This document shows, in pieces, positions 34,269-42,251 of a stretch of 64,000 bases of DNA. Location of the stretch: contig DHPY01000074.1 in assembly GCA_002411015.1 (NCBI GenBank), positions 1 through 64,000 on the forward strand, read 5' to 3'. Both the position numbers and the translations under genes were made by a program. The notes beneath the pieces were generated by a model. That model ran no database searches, was not told the DNA's origin, and saw nothing but the letters and a program-made list of their open reading frames with translations. Numbering within the stretch: position 1 is the first letter of the stretch; every line of letters begins with the position of its first letter. The stretch is from Armatimonadetes bacterium UBA5352 (GTDB lineage Bacteria > Armatimonadota > Zipacnadia > Zipacnadales > UBA5352).

Positions 34269-35600
34269 CTACTCAATGAGACGGGCGGCATGCCGGTAGC
34301 GCTCACGCACCACGGTGAGTGTCTGCTCGGCATGCCGCCTGAGCATTGCCACGACCGCCCCGATGTCCACTCCGGCCACCTGAAGTGAGAGCAGCCCCGG
34401 CTGGGAGAGCAGCACCTCCTCGTCACTCTGGCGCGCGACCTGCTCCGCCTGCCGCAGCACATCCACGAGGTTCCCGTAGGCGTTGGCGCCGACGTACTGC
34501 TCCGGGCGCTCCATCACGTTCGTCATGTAGGCCTCTTCCGGCAGCTCCGCCCATGCCATCCCGATCTGCCGCAGGATGCACGGGACGCAGCCTCCGCACT
34601 GGCGGTTGGTCCTCCCGACCGCCCAGCATGAGACCGTGCTCTGGATCTCGCGCGGTGAGAGGCGCGGGGCCAGGACGTCGCGGATCAACTCGGACTTGGT
34701 TTGGTACATGAACGGGTTCACGAGGCGGGCCCGCAGCCCGCAGGCCTCCGCGACGCGGTTCATCAGCGCCACCGCGAGCGGATGCGTGGAGTGAGTGGAC
34801 ATACTCCCCGCCCTCGCGGCAGAGAAGGGCAGCCCGGCAGTCAGCATCCCGTTCTCGCAGAGGTACGCCTCATCGACCTGCGCCGCCTCAGCAGCCGCCA
34901 GCGCGAGCGCCATGAACAGCAGCGACCGGCAGCGGCGCGATGGCTCGCGCTCCCTGGGCGGCGGGTAGGGCAGGGCGCCCTCGGCCGGCGGCTTCGGCTC
35001 GATCTCACAGGCGCGAGCAGCCCACTCCCCCGGCCACTGCCTGTCCAGCGCCCCGAGCGCGCCCTGCTGCGCCGTGCGAACCGCCGGGTTGCCCGAGCGG
35101 TGCAGCACGTACAGCGGTGAGCGCCCCGTTTGCTGGAGCATGACTGCGCCCGCGAGGGAGTCGAGGCCGCCTGAGAGCGTGCTGACGCAGTCGGGGCGGA
35201 GAGTCGGGGGCAGCGCGTCCGCGGCAGGCGCGATCGCGGGAGGCGCCTGATCACCCTCCCGGAAGCTCAGGCGGATCGTGTCGCGCGCAAGCTCGTGGAC
35301 CAGCCTGTGCAGCTCCGGGGTCAGCGAGCGCCACGATGCCGCGTCGCGGACGGTGACGGTCAGCTCAAATGACCTGGGCCAGCGCTCGCGTTCACCACGT
35401 TTGACTGCGATGTCCGCGGCATAGAGTGCCACCGCTATGTCCAGCAGGTCAAGCGCGGGAGGGGGAAGCTCGGTGTCGGCAGGGCTGCAGAGCGCACCGA
35501 GGCGGGCGGTGATGTTCGCCTGCGCCCCGCGCCATGCAAGCAGCAGGTCCGCGGAGAGATCGGCGCCGGGGCCATTTGTCGCTACGAGGCGCAGCGGCAT
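34269..35600 (-). CDS. qatC: QatC-like QueC-family protein
   Basis: The protein is 443 aa, about twice canonical QueC, with a divergent N-terminal 140 residues. The PP-loop ATP-pyrophosphatase motif is STLSGGLDSLAGA at about 145. Later come MSTHSTHPL and a zinc-binding set, CWAVGRTNRQCGGCVPC, with the CxxC-type arrangement of QueC. QueC makes preQ0 from carboxy-deazaguanine; QueC-like proteins of this enlarged type occur in the Qat anti-phage system and in type IV CBASS. No queD, queE or queF gene is nearby, so queuosine synthesis is unlikely. Its ATG lies 2 nt after the QatB-like stop, indicating coupled translation. Confidence 0.8.
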   Translation of the reverse strand: MPLRLVATNGPGADLSADLLLAWRGAQANITARLGALCSPADTELPPPALDLLDIAVALYAADIAVKRGERERWPRSFELTVTVRDAASWRSLTPELHRLVHELARDTIRLSFREGDQAPPAIAPAADALPPTLRPDCVSTLSGGLDSLAGAVMLQQTGRSPLYVLHRSGNPAVRTAQQGALGALDRQWPGEWAARACEIEPKPPAEGALPYPPPREREPSRRCRSLLFMALALAAAEAAQVDEAYLCENGMLTAGLPFSAARAGSMSTHSTHPLAVALMNRVAEACGLRARLVNPFMYQTKSELIRDVLAPRLSPREIQSTVSCWAVGRTNRQCGGCVPCILRQIGMAWAELPEEAYMTNVMERPEQYVGANAYGNLVDVLRQAEQVARQSDEEVLLSQPGLLSLQVAGVDIGAVVAMLRRHAEQTLTVVRERYRHAARLIE

Positions 35601-35602
35601 GC

Positions 35603-36379
35603 TCAGAGCCCCCCTGCGCCGAGCAGGTCGAGGCCCTGCCCGATGCCCGCCGCGAGGATGGGCGAGAGCATGGCGACACGGTCTCGCGGGGCAAGCTCGG
35701 GCACTGCGCCCAGGTCGGCCTCGAACCGGTCGAGCCGCAGCTGCTCCCATGTCGCGCGACAGTGGGCCGCGACGGCGTCCTCGAAGCGGTTGGCGTGGCT
35801 CACCGAGGGGAGCCCGGCTCCGCCGATGAAGTCGCCGAGGTCCCGCGCGACGAGGTAGCGGAAGGTCCGGTCCAGATGGTGGCCGACGAAGAGGGCCATC
35901 GCCTCCTGCAGGCCGCGCTCGCGGCCAAGCCGCGTGATGCTCGCCTCAGCCTCGGCGAGGGGCAGGGAGATGACGCCAGCGCCGGTGGTGGAGCGGGTGG
36001 CGACGGCGATCGCCGAGTTCCCGACAGCGTCCAGCGCCAAGTCACCGAAGCGTGACGCGTAGCCCTCGGCCGCGATCGTGCGCTCGGCCCGCGCGCGCAG
36101 GCCCGCCGCCCACTGCAGCGCGGCAGGCTCAGCACCGGCGCCAAGCGCGGTGAGCGCTCCCGGCAGGCCGGTCAGCTCAACGCTGCGCACACCCTCCACC
36201 AGCGTGCCGAGACTGGTCGCGCTTGCGGCGTCGCTCATCCCGCCGCGCGTCTCGGGCTCCAGCGCGGCCACGATACGCGCGACCACCTCGCGTGGAGACG
36301 GGTCGGGCTGCGCGTAGAGTTCGCGCACCCGTTTCCAGGCCTCTGTCTCCGGGGATCGATGCCAGGTTGATGTGCCCAT
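35603..36379 (-). CDS. qatB: QatB-like protein
   Basis: The 258-aa protein begins MGTSTWHRSP, the Gly-Thr-Ser start I associate with QatB-type partners of QueC-like proteins. The rest is Ala/Leu-rich and mostly helical with no catalytic motif I recognise. Removal of Met would expose an N-terminal Gly. For type IV CBASS, published work as I recall it shows a QueC-like enzyme joining a deazaguanine to an N-terminal glycine of its partner, so this protein may be a similar substrate (inference). No Shine-Dalgarno precedes the ATG at 36379; a GTG at 36442 has GGGGAGG close by but would bury the Gly. Immediately upstream of qatC. Confidence 0.6.
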   Translation of the reverse strand: MGTSTWHRSPETEAWKRVRELYAQPDPSPREVVARIVAALEPETRGGMSDAASATSLGTLVEGVRSVELTGLPGALTALGAGAEPAALQWAAGLRARAERTIAAEGYASRFGDLALDAVGNSAIAVATRSTTGAGVISLPLAEAEASITRLGRERGLQEAMALFVGHHLDRTFRYLVARDLGDFIGGAGLPSVSHANRFEDAVAAHCRATWEQLRLDRFEADLGAVPELAPRDRVAMLSPILAAGIGQGLDLLGAGGL

Positions 36380-36472
36380 GATGGTGTTGATGGTCCAGTG
36401 GCTATGAAGGGAGCGACCATTCGTTGCAGTCAGATGCCTCACCTCCCCGGCACGCCCACGGCCCGTCTTTCA

Positions 36473-36502
36473 TTGACACCTGAGTCTCTCCAGTGCTATG
36501 AT
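36473..36502 (+). promoter_or_regulatory. Near-consensus extended -10 sigma-70 promoter for the Wzc-like kinase
   Basis: TTGACA (36473-36478), an 18-bp spacer and TATGAT (36497-36502) preceded by TGC. Transcription should start near 36509. The leader then forms a G/C hairpin (36509-36532; CGCC..GGCG and GGGGG..CCCCC with a 2-nt bulge) before the GTG start. Confidence 0.75.
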
Positions 36503-36558
36503 TGCCCGCGCCGAGGGGGTCTGCCCCCGGCGTTCCGACCACGCACTAAGAGTCTCGG

Positions 36559-38760
36559 GTGGAGCACGTGGCGGCTGAAGAATCCAGGCCTCGACATCTG
36601 GGCCTGCCGGACTACATCCGGATCCTGTCCAAGCGCAAGTGGTTCATCCTCATTGTCACCGCTGTGGGGATGCTCGTGGGAGGGCTGCTCGCCCTCTCAA
36701 GTGAACGGCTGTACGAGGCGACCTCCCTCGTCATCATCCAGCAGCGCCCGCAGGGCTTCTTCTGGGTCACCGGCGAAGAGGCCGGGATGCCTCCCAACGT
36801 CGCGATGGAGACCCACGCGCGCATCGTGCGCAGCAGCGACGTCACCCAGCTTGCCTCCGAGAAGCTGCAGCAACTCCCGACCGATTCCCGGGTCATCGCC
36901 ACCTCCACTGAGATCCAGGACGCGCTGAATGTCAGCGTCATCGAGCCGGACCTTCTACGCATTGACGCGACCTCCCCCGACCGCCGCAGGGCGCTCCTGT
37001 TCGCCAATTACACCGCGTTCGCGTTCGTGGAGAGGAACCTCGAGGACCGGCAGCGGGAGAGCCGCGACGCCCGCGAGTTCCTTGAGCGCCAGGTGGCGCA
37101 GTACGGTACGGAGGTCGAGTCCATCATCGAGGAGATGACCGCCTTCGCGCGCGATTCGGGCTTCGTGGACATCGACTCGGAGATCGGCCAGGCGGTGCAG
37201 AGCCTCGCGGCCTATGAGAACGAGGAACGGCAGGCTCAGCGCGAACTCATGGCGGCCGAGGCGCGCCTGGCGGAGCTTCGGCAGGTCCGCGGCAGCCAGG
37301 GCGACTACCTCGTGGGCGAGGCGCCGGCGCCAAACCCCGAGTGGACGACCCTCCAGGCGAGCCTCACTGAGGCGCGTATAGGGCTCGAGAAGCTGCAGTC
37401 GCAGTACACGGGCGGCAATCCGCTGGTCCTCGACCAGCAAGCCCTGGTGGAGGAGCTTGCGGCGCGGCTTGCCGACACGCCGCAGCTTGTTCGCGCGGAA
37501 TCGACTCGCGCGAACCCGGCCACCACCGGGATTGAGGGCGAGATCAAGGCCGCCGGGGTGGCGGTGCAGGAGGCGCGGGCGCGGGTCGCCGCCGCGCAGG
37601 GCGTGCTCGGAGGGGTACAGGAGCGCATCAAGGATCTGCCGGATGCGCGGCAGCAGTGGCAGGGGCTGACCGATCGACTCGACGCCGCACGTGAGGCCTA
37701 CCTGAGCCTGCAGGGCGAACTGCGTCAGGCGCGCCTCTCAGAGGCGGTCAAGAAGGGCAACGCGCGGGTCGTTGACCAGGCGCAGGAGCCCCGCGAGATA
37801 CAGACATCTCTGCTGCACTCACTGCTCTTCGCGCTGGCCATCGGCCTCTTCATCGGGGTCGGCCTGTCCATCCTGCTCGAGGCGCTCGACGACACAATCT
37901 ACTCCGTGGACGACCTCCAGCGGGTAAGCGACCTGTACCTGCTGGGCGTCGTCCCGCTGCACATGGATGACGCCGGGCCGCTCGTCACCGTGGACGCACC
38001 GAAGAGCCCGTCGGCGGAAGCCTACCGCACGCTGCGCAGCAACATCCGTTTCTCCCTGTTCGATCGCCCGGCGAGGACTTTCCTCATCACCAGCGCAGGC
38101 TCCGGGGAGGGGAAGTCGGTTACCACGGCCAATCTCGCTGTCGCGCAGGCGCACAGCGGCCTGTCAGTCATCCTGGTGGATGCCGACCTGCGGCGCCCCG
38201 TCCAGCACAAGCTCTTCGGCGTCCCCTCTGAGGTCGGCGTCACGAACGTCGTAGTCGGCGACATGAGCGTTGCCGAGGCGCTGACACCCACCGAGGTCCC
38301 CGGCCTCAGGCTGCTCACCTCGGGGCCGGTGCCGCCGAACCCGGCTGAGCTGCTGGAATCCGAGCAGATGACTGCGGTGATCCAGGAGTTGACGCAGCTG
38401 GCGGACCTGGTGATCTTCGACTCGCCGCCCGCGGTCATGCTCACCGATGCGACGGTGCTCGCGGCGAAGCTTGACCGCACCATCGTCGTCGCCGAGTCGG
38501 GCCAGATCACCGAGCGCGCCCTCGCCGACGTGGAGCGGCTGTTCCGGCACGCGCGTGCGGACATCCTCGGCATCGTGCTCAACAAGCTGCGGATAACCGG
38601 CGGTGACTACCACTACTACTACTATTACTACTCGGACTACTCCGAGGAGCCTCAAAGCCCCCGCGGTGCGCGCAACGCCAGCGGCAGCGAGCGCAAGGCC
38701 CAGGACCTGATCGACCTCAACTCCTCCGACGAACGCGGGCGTGACGACTTGGAGGCCTGA
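36559..38760 (+). CDS. Polysaccharide co-polymerase / BY-type tyrosine autokinase (Wzz-Wzc fusion)
   Basis: The protein is 733 aa. An N-terminal Wzz domain has a first membrane helix (about 28-46), a periplasmic coiled-coil and Gln/Glu/Arg-rich region (170-400) and a second helix (about 418-440). The cytoplasmic BY-kinase has Walker A SAGSGEGKSVTT (about 512-523), Walker A' VDADLRRP (about 540) and Walker B LVIFDSPP (about 616), then a C-terminal tyrosine cluster YHYYYYYYSDY as autophosphorylation site. It controls exopolysaccharide chain length and export, although no glycosyltransferase or polymerase gene is adjacent. The start is GTG at 36559; GTG at 36568 is an alternative. Confidence 0.92.
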   Translation: MEHVAAEESRPRHLGLPDYIRILSKRKWFILIVTAVGMLVGGLLALSSERLYEATSLVIIQQRPQGFFWVTGEEAGMPPNVAMETHARIVRSSDVTQLASEKLQQLPTDSRVIATSTEIQDALNVSVIEPDLLRIDATSPDRRRALLFANYTAFAFVERNLEDRQRESRDAREFLERQVAQYGTEVESIIEEMTAFARDSGFVDIDSEIGQAVQSLAAYENEERQAQRELMAAEARLAELRQVRGSQGDYLVGEAPAPNPEWTTLQASLTEARIGLEKLQSQYTGGNPLVLDQQALVEELAARLADTPQLVRAESTRANPATTGIEGEIKAAGVAVQEARARVAAAQGVLGGVQERIKDLPDARQQWQGLTDRLDAAREAYLSLQGELRQARLSEAVKKGNARVVDQAQEPREIQTSLLHSLLFALAIGLFIGVGLSILLEALDDTIYSVDDLQRVSDLYLLGVVPLHMDDAGPLVTVDAPKSPSAEAYRTLRSNIRFSLFDRPARTFLITSAGSGEGKSVTTANLAVAQAHSGLSVILVDADLRRPVQHKLFGVPSEVGVTNVVVGDMSVAEALTPTEVPGLRLLTSGPVPPNPAELLESEQMTAVIQELTQLADLVIFDSPPAVMLTDATVLAAKLDRTIVVAESGQITERALADVERLFRHARADILGIVLNKLRITGGDYHYYYYYYSDYSEEPQSPRGARNASGSERKAQDLIDLNSSDERGRDDLEA

Positions 38761-38871
38761 CGGGCACCGTCCGACGCAGGAATCCCACACGGCGCGAGGA
38801 ATACGCTCATACATGTGCTCTCAGTTCAGGGATCATGTGCGCGCGCACCCCGCCAAAGGAGGCGCAGAGAG

Positions 38872-41076
38872 ATGTCTTCCATCCTGCGGTCCATCATTGC
38901 AGTGACCCTCGCGGCTCTGTTGGCGTTCACCGGCTGCAACGGGCAGGAGAGAAATGAGCCTGAGCCGGCTCGGAATGTTGACGCCGCCCGGCCGGCGCAG
39001 GCGGTCCCGACCGTTCCCGAGCGCTTCCTGGTGACGATCACTCCCTCTGCTGAGACCTACGAGATCCCCCGCGACCTCGGCACCGTCCGCAACCTCGCCT
39101 ATCATCGCGACCTCACTGAGCAGCAGAAGCGCCAGCTTGCTCGGGTCGGCTTTGTCGTGGCGCCTGACGAGGCCGAGCAGATGTTCATGCTCTACGAGAG
39201 CTACGCCGAGACCGACGATGCGGCGAACTTCATCACTGTCGATTCGCTGCTGCAGGCGTGGCATGTCTTCTACGACTTCAGCTTGCGCACCGTGGAGAGC
39301 GAGAAGCTCGCGCCCCTCGCGGAGCAGATGACCGGGGCGCTGCTGCAGGATGCCGGGGCGCAGCTGCAGGATGCCGGGGCGCAGCTTGAGGCAGCCCCTC
39401 AGGGGGCGGTGCGCGAGGCTGCGAGCCGCAACCTCGCCTACCTCGCGGTCGCGCAGAAGCTGCTCAACCCATCGGCCGCGGCGCCCGATTCCGTGCGCGC
39501 CGTGGTCGAGGAGGAGCTTGCGCTGATCGAGGCGCACGAGGGTCGCGCCGAATCGCCGCTTCTCGGCAGCACCATCCACTACTCGCAGTTTGTCCCGCGC
39601 GGGCACTACACCCGCAGCGATGGGCTTGGGCGCTACTTCCGCACGATGATGTGGTACGGGCTGGTTGGCTTCGATCTCGACAGCACCAACGAGCAGCGCA
39701 ATCGCGCGCACACGCTGCAGGCGCTGCTGCTCACGAAGCTCCTGGCTGAAGACACGGCGGCGCGCGCGGCCTGGGAGCGGCTCGCGCGGCCGATCGACTT
39801 CTTCGTCGGCGGCGCCGATGACCTTGGCTTCGAGCAGTACCTGCCGATCGCCCGCGCCGTCTTCGGCGACGCGCTGCCCCTCGAGGAGATCGCGGATGAG
39901 GGCAGGCTGGACCAGTTCATGGCCCGCGCGCGCGCCGAACTCCCCGAGCCGGCGATCGCGCCATTCTTCTACGAGGCCGATGCATCAGGCAAGCTCGTTG
40001 GCCGGCCGAAGGCGCAGGGGCGACAGCTCCGCCTGCTCGGTCAGCGCTTCATCCCCGACTCGTGGGTGATGCAGCAACTCGTCTCGCCGCTGGTGGGCGA
40101 ACCGGGGCCGGAGACCGCGCGCGATGTGCCGATGGGCCTCGACGTGATGGCGGCCCTTGGCTCAGAGCGCGCGCGAGGGATCCTGACCGAGCAATACCAT
40201 CAGGACCGCTTCGCGAACTACGAGACGCAGCTTCATCTGGTGACCGCGGAGATGGAGGGGACGGACGAGGCCACCTGGCGCTCGAACATGTACAGGGGGT
40301 GGCTCTACGCGCTTCGTCCGCTGCTGGAGGTGCCCGGCGCGGGCTATCCGACCTTCATGCAGTCGGTCGAATGGCTCGACAAGGAGCTGAGCACCTCGCT
40401 CGCAAGCTGGGCGGAGCTGCGGCATGACACGGTGCTGTACGCGAAGCAATCCGGCGCGGAGATGGGCGCGGGGCCGACGGGCGCGCCGAAGGGCTACGTC
40501 GAGCCGTACCCGGAGGTCTACGCGCGGCTCGCGTGGCTGGCGTGGCATTCGCGCGAGATGCTGGCGGCGCAGGATCTGCTGCCGGAGCGGCTCGACGAGC
40601 CCTACCGCCGGTTTGAGGGCACGCTGCTCTTCCTGAAGGGCATCGCGGAGAAGGAGCTTACGAACGCTGCCCTGACGACCGAGGAGTACGACCGCATCCA
40701 GTACTTTGGCGGAGAGCTTGAGCGGCTCACGCTCAGCGTGATCGAGGGCGGCGAGGGCGCGAACACCTGGTATTCGATCGAGAACGAGACCGACCGGAAC
40801 ATGGCCGCGATCGCCGATGTGCACAGCTTCTTCGACCAGGTGCTGCAGGTGGGCGTGGGGCCGGCCTACAGGATCTACGTCGTGGTGCCGCACCCGGACG
40901 GCGGTCTTCAGATCGCAAAGGGCGGCTGCTTCAGCTACTTCGAGTTCCACTGGCCCGCCTCTGATCGGCTGACTGACGAGAAGTGGCAGGCGATGCTCAA
41001 GAGCGGGCAGGCGCCGCCGCGGCCGGAATGGACGGACAGCTTCATCGTTCCGGGGGGAAAGAGCCATCAGCCGTAG
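38872..41076 (+). CDS. DUF3160 domain-containing lipoprotein
   Basis: The protein is 734 aa. The N-terminus MSSILRSIIAVTLAALLAFTGC fits a lipoprotein signal, followed by a Pro/Glu linker. The body matches DUF3160: FITVDSLLQAWHVFYDFSLR, HYTRSDGLGRYFRTMMWYG, GRQLRLLGQRFIPDSW, and near the end DVHSFF..VLQVGVGPAYRIYVVV and GGCFSYFEF. The function of the family is not known. AAAGGAGG lies 9 nt before the ATG at 38872; a longer frame to 38815 is unsupported. It follows the autokinase by 111 nt. Confidence 0.88.
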   Translation: MSSILRSIIAVTLAALLAFTGCNGQERNEPEPARNVDAARPAQAVPTVPERFLVTITPSAETYEIPRDLGTVRNLAYHRDLTEQQKRQLARVGFVVAPDEAEQMFMLYESYAETDDAANFITVDSLLQAWHVFYDFSLRTVESEKLAPLAEQMTGALLQDAGAQLQDAGAQLEAAPQGAVREAASRNLAYLAVAQKLLNPSAAAPDSVRAVVEEELALIEAHEGRAESPLLGSTIHYSQFVPRGHYTRSDGLGRYFRTMMWYGLVGFDLDSTNEQRNRAHTLQALLLTKLLAEDTAARAAWERLARPIDFFVGGADDLGFEQYLPIARAVFGDALPLEEIADEGRLDQFMARARAELPEPAIAPFFYEADASGKLVGRPKAQGRQLRLLGQRFIPDSWVMQQLVSPLVGEPGPETARDVPMGLDVMAALGSERARGILTEQYHQDRFANYETQLHLVTAEMEGTDEATWRSNMYRGWLYALRPLLEVPGAGYPTFMQSVEWLDKELSTSLASWAELRHDTVLYAKQSGAEMGAGPTGAPKGYVEPYPEVYARLAWLAWHSREMLAAQDLLPERLDEPYRRFEGTLLFLKGIAEKELTNAALTTEEYDRIQYFGGELERLTLSVIEGGEGANTWYSIENETDRNMAAIADVHSFFDQVLQVGVGPAYRIYVVVPHPDGGLQIAKGGCFSYFEFHWPASDRLTDEKWQAMLKSGQAPPRPEWTDSFIVPGGKSHQP
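39343..39384 (+). repeat. 21-bp in-frame tandem duplication
   Basis: CTGCAGGATGCCGGGGCGCAG occurs twice back to back within the DUF3160 gene, encoding LQDAGAQ twice. It keeps the frame and probably lengthens a helix. Confidence 0.85.
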
Positions 41077-41118
41077 TCCGCGCACGGGCTCGAGCGAATC
41101 GCCCGCAGGAGGGTGGAG

Positions 41119-41760
41119 ATGAGCGAACAGCGGGACCTTGATGCGATCTGGCAACAGGCGCGTGAGAAGCTGCTTGACGAGATGGGAGACTTCAACCGGA
41201 GTCTCTGGGACGCCGCGAACGCCGCGCAGGCGCTGATGCTCGACGAGGAAACCTTCGTCCTCGGCATCGAGCCCGGGAAGATGGGGCTGGGCAGCCATCT
41301 CACCAGCACCGCCAACGGCCCGCTGGTGCGGCAGGTGGTGGAGCAGGTCGTGGGGCGGCCGATCAAGGTCGAGCTTGTTGAGGGCATCGGTCCGGAGGCG
41401 TGGGAGCGGGAGAAGAAGCGGCGCGAGGTTCGCGAGCAGATGGCGGCTCGGCAGGAGCAGGCGATGCGCGAGACGGCGGGCGCGCGCGCGATCTGGGGCT
41501 CACTCTATGAGGAGCTGGGCCAGCTCTTCGGCACTGTGCGGGAGCGCCGCTTCCCGATGGTGCGAGCGCAGATGTTCGCGAAGGCACTGCTCGCGGTGCG
41601 CGATGCCGAGACGCGGGCCATCGAGCAGGAGCCGGAGGCGCAGCAGTTCCATGAGGAGCAGCTCAACCGCAACATCACGCGCATCGCCACCCTCTCCGAT
41701 GTGCCGGAGACAATCGTGGCGGTGGAGTACCTGCGCGTGCGGCGGGTGAAGAAGGACTGA
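41119..41760 (+). CDS. DnaA-N-domain-like protein, unknown function
   Basis: The protein is 213 aa. Residues 1-90 (LDAIWQQAREKLLDEMGDF, then LMLDEETFVLGIEP, then VVGRPIKVELVEG) resemble the N-terminal interaction domain of DnaA or DUF721/DciA-like folds: helix, helix, beta-hairpin, helix, final strand. The rest is charged and helical with no AAA+ or DNA-binding motif. It may be an adaptor, but I cannot name a function. AGGAGGG lies 5 nt before the ATG at 41119; it follows DUF3160 by 42 nt and ends at a strong terminator. Confidence 0.7.
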   Translation: MSEQRDLDAIWQQAREKLLDEMGDFNRSLWDAANAAQALMLDEETFVLGIEPGKMGLGSHLTSTANGPLVRQVVEQVVGRPIKVELVEGIGPEAWEREKKRREVREQMAARQEQAMRETAGARAIWGSLYEELGQLFGTVRERRFPMVRAQMFAKALLAVRDAETRAIEQEPEAQQFHEEQLNRNITRIATLSDVPETIVAVEYLRVRRVKKD

Positions 41761-41767
41761 AGCCGAT

Positions 41768-41795
41768 GGCGGGGCCGGCATCCGGCCCCGCCTTT
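41768..41795. terminator. Terminator between convergent genes
   Basis: An 11-bp perfect stem GGCGGGGCCGG/CCGGCCCCGCC with a CAT loop is followed on the plus strand by TTTCACTT. It ends the plus-strand kinase/DUF3160 series, and touches the stop codon of the convergent small Cys-rich gene. Confidence 0.75.
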
Positions 41796-42133
41796 CACTT
41801 CATGCAGGCGACGCGGCCACTGCCGTCCGTGCTGAAGTGGTTGCGCACGCAGTTGCAGCAGACGCCTTTGTTGCCGCACGGGTCCCAGGTGCAGACGCAG
41901 AAGTCGAGGTTGCGCTGCTGGTTGGTGGCGCATGCCTTCTGCGCCTGGCTCACGAGGGCCATGGTGGCCGCATCGCGCATGGCGCCCCGCATGCAGGCGC
42001 TCTTACCACCCTTCGCGGCGTGCGCCTGGATGCACTCACAGCAGATCCCACGGTTGCCGCAGTTCTCCGATGTGCACGGGCACATCTGCAAGTTGATCGC
42101 GTAGTTCATGCACTGCTCGGGCAGTGTCGCCAT
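41795..42133 (-). CDS. Small protein with two Cys-rich DUF6485-like repeats
   Basis: The 112-aa protein contains two copies of the same pattern: CPCTSENCGNRGICCECIQAH (about 18-38) and CVCTWDPCGNKGVCCNCVRNH (about 79-99), each followed about ten residues later by another Cys. The CxCtxxxCxnkGxCCxCxxxH arrangement is that of DUF6485 single-domain proteins, likely metal binding. The spacer of about 35 residues is helical. GGAGG lies 8 nt before the ATG at 42133. Function unknown. Confidence 0.8.
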   Translation of the reverse strand: MATLPEQCMNYAINLQMCPCTSENCGNRGICCECIQAHAAKGGKSACMRGAMRDAATMALVSQAQKACATNQQRNLDFCVCTWDPCGNKGVCCNCVRNHFSTDGSGRVACMK

Positions 42134-42243
42134 AGCGCCGTCCTCCGTAGTCGGGTGCGCCTTGCTCGCTGCTCCGGACCCAAAGAAGGCATTTCGCCCC
42201 CATGATTTGCTTTCCCTTTATGTTTCTCTGCGCACGGATCGGG

Positions 42244-42249
42244 TATAAT
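42244..42249 (+). promoter_or_regulatory. -10 box (TATAAT) of the structured RNA
   Basis: A perfect TATAAT in GC-rich surroundings. No good -35 is seen at 16-18 bp (TGTTTC at 42221 is weak), so an activator or an upstream AT-rich stretch (about 42205-42226) may help. A 6-bp inverted repeat CCTTGT..ACAAGG (42250-42264) sits over the start region and could be an operator or 5' hairpin. Confidence 0.5.
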
Positions 42250-42251
42250 CC

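Noticed and set aside
34269..35600. Assignment of the QueC-like gene to tRNA queuosine synthesis
   Set aside because: It is about twice the normal length, has a QatB-like partner and no queD, queE, queF or tgt neighbour in the window.
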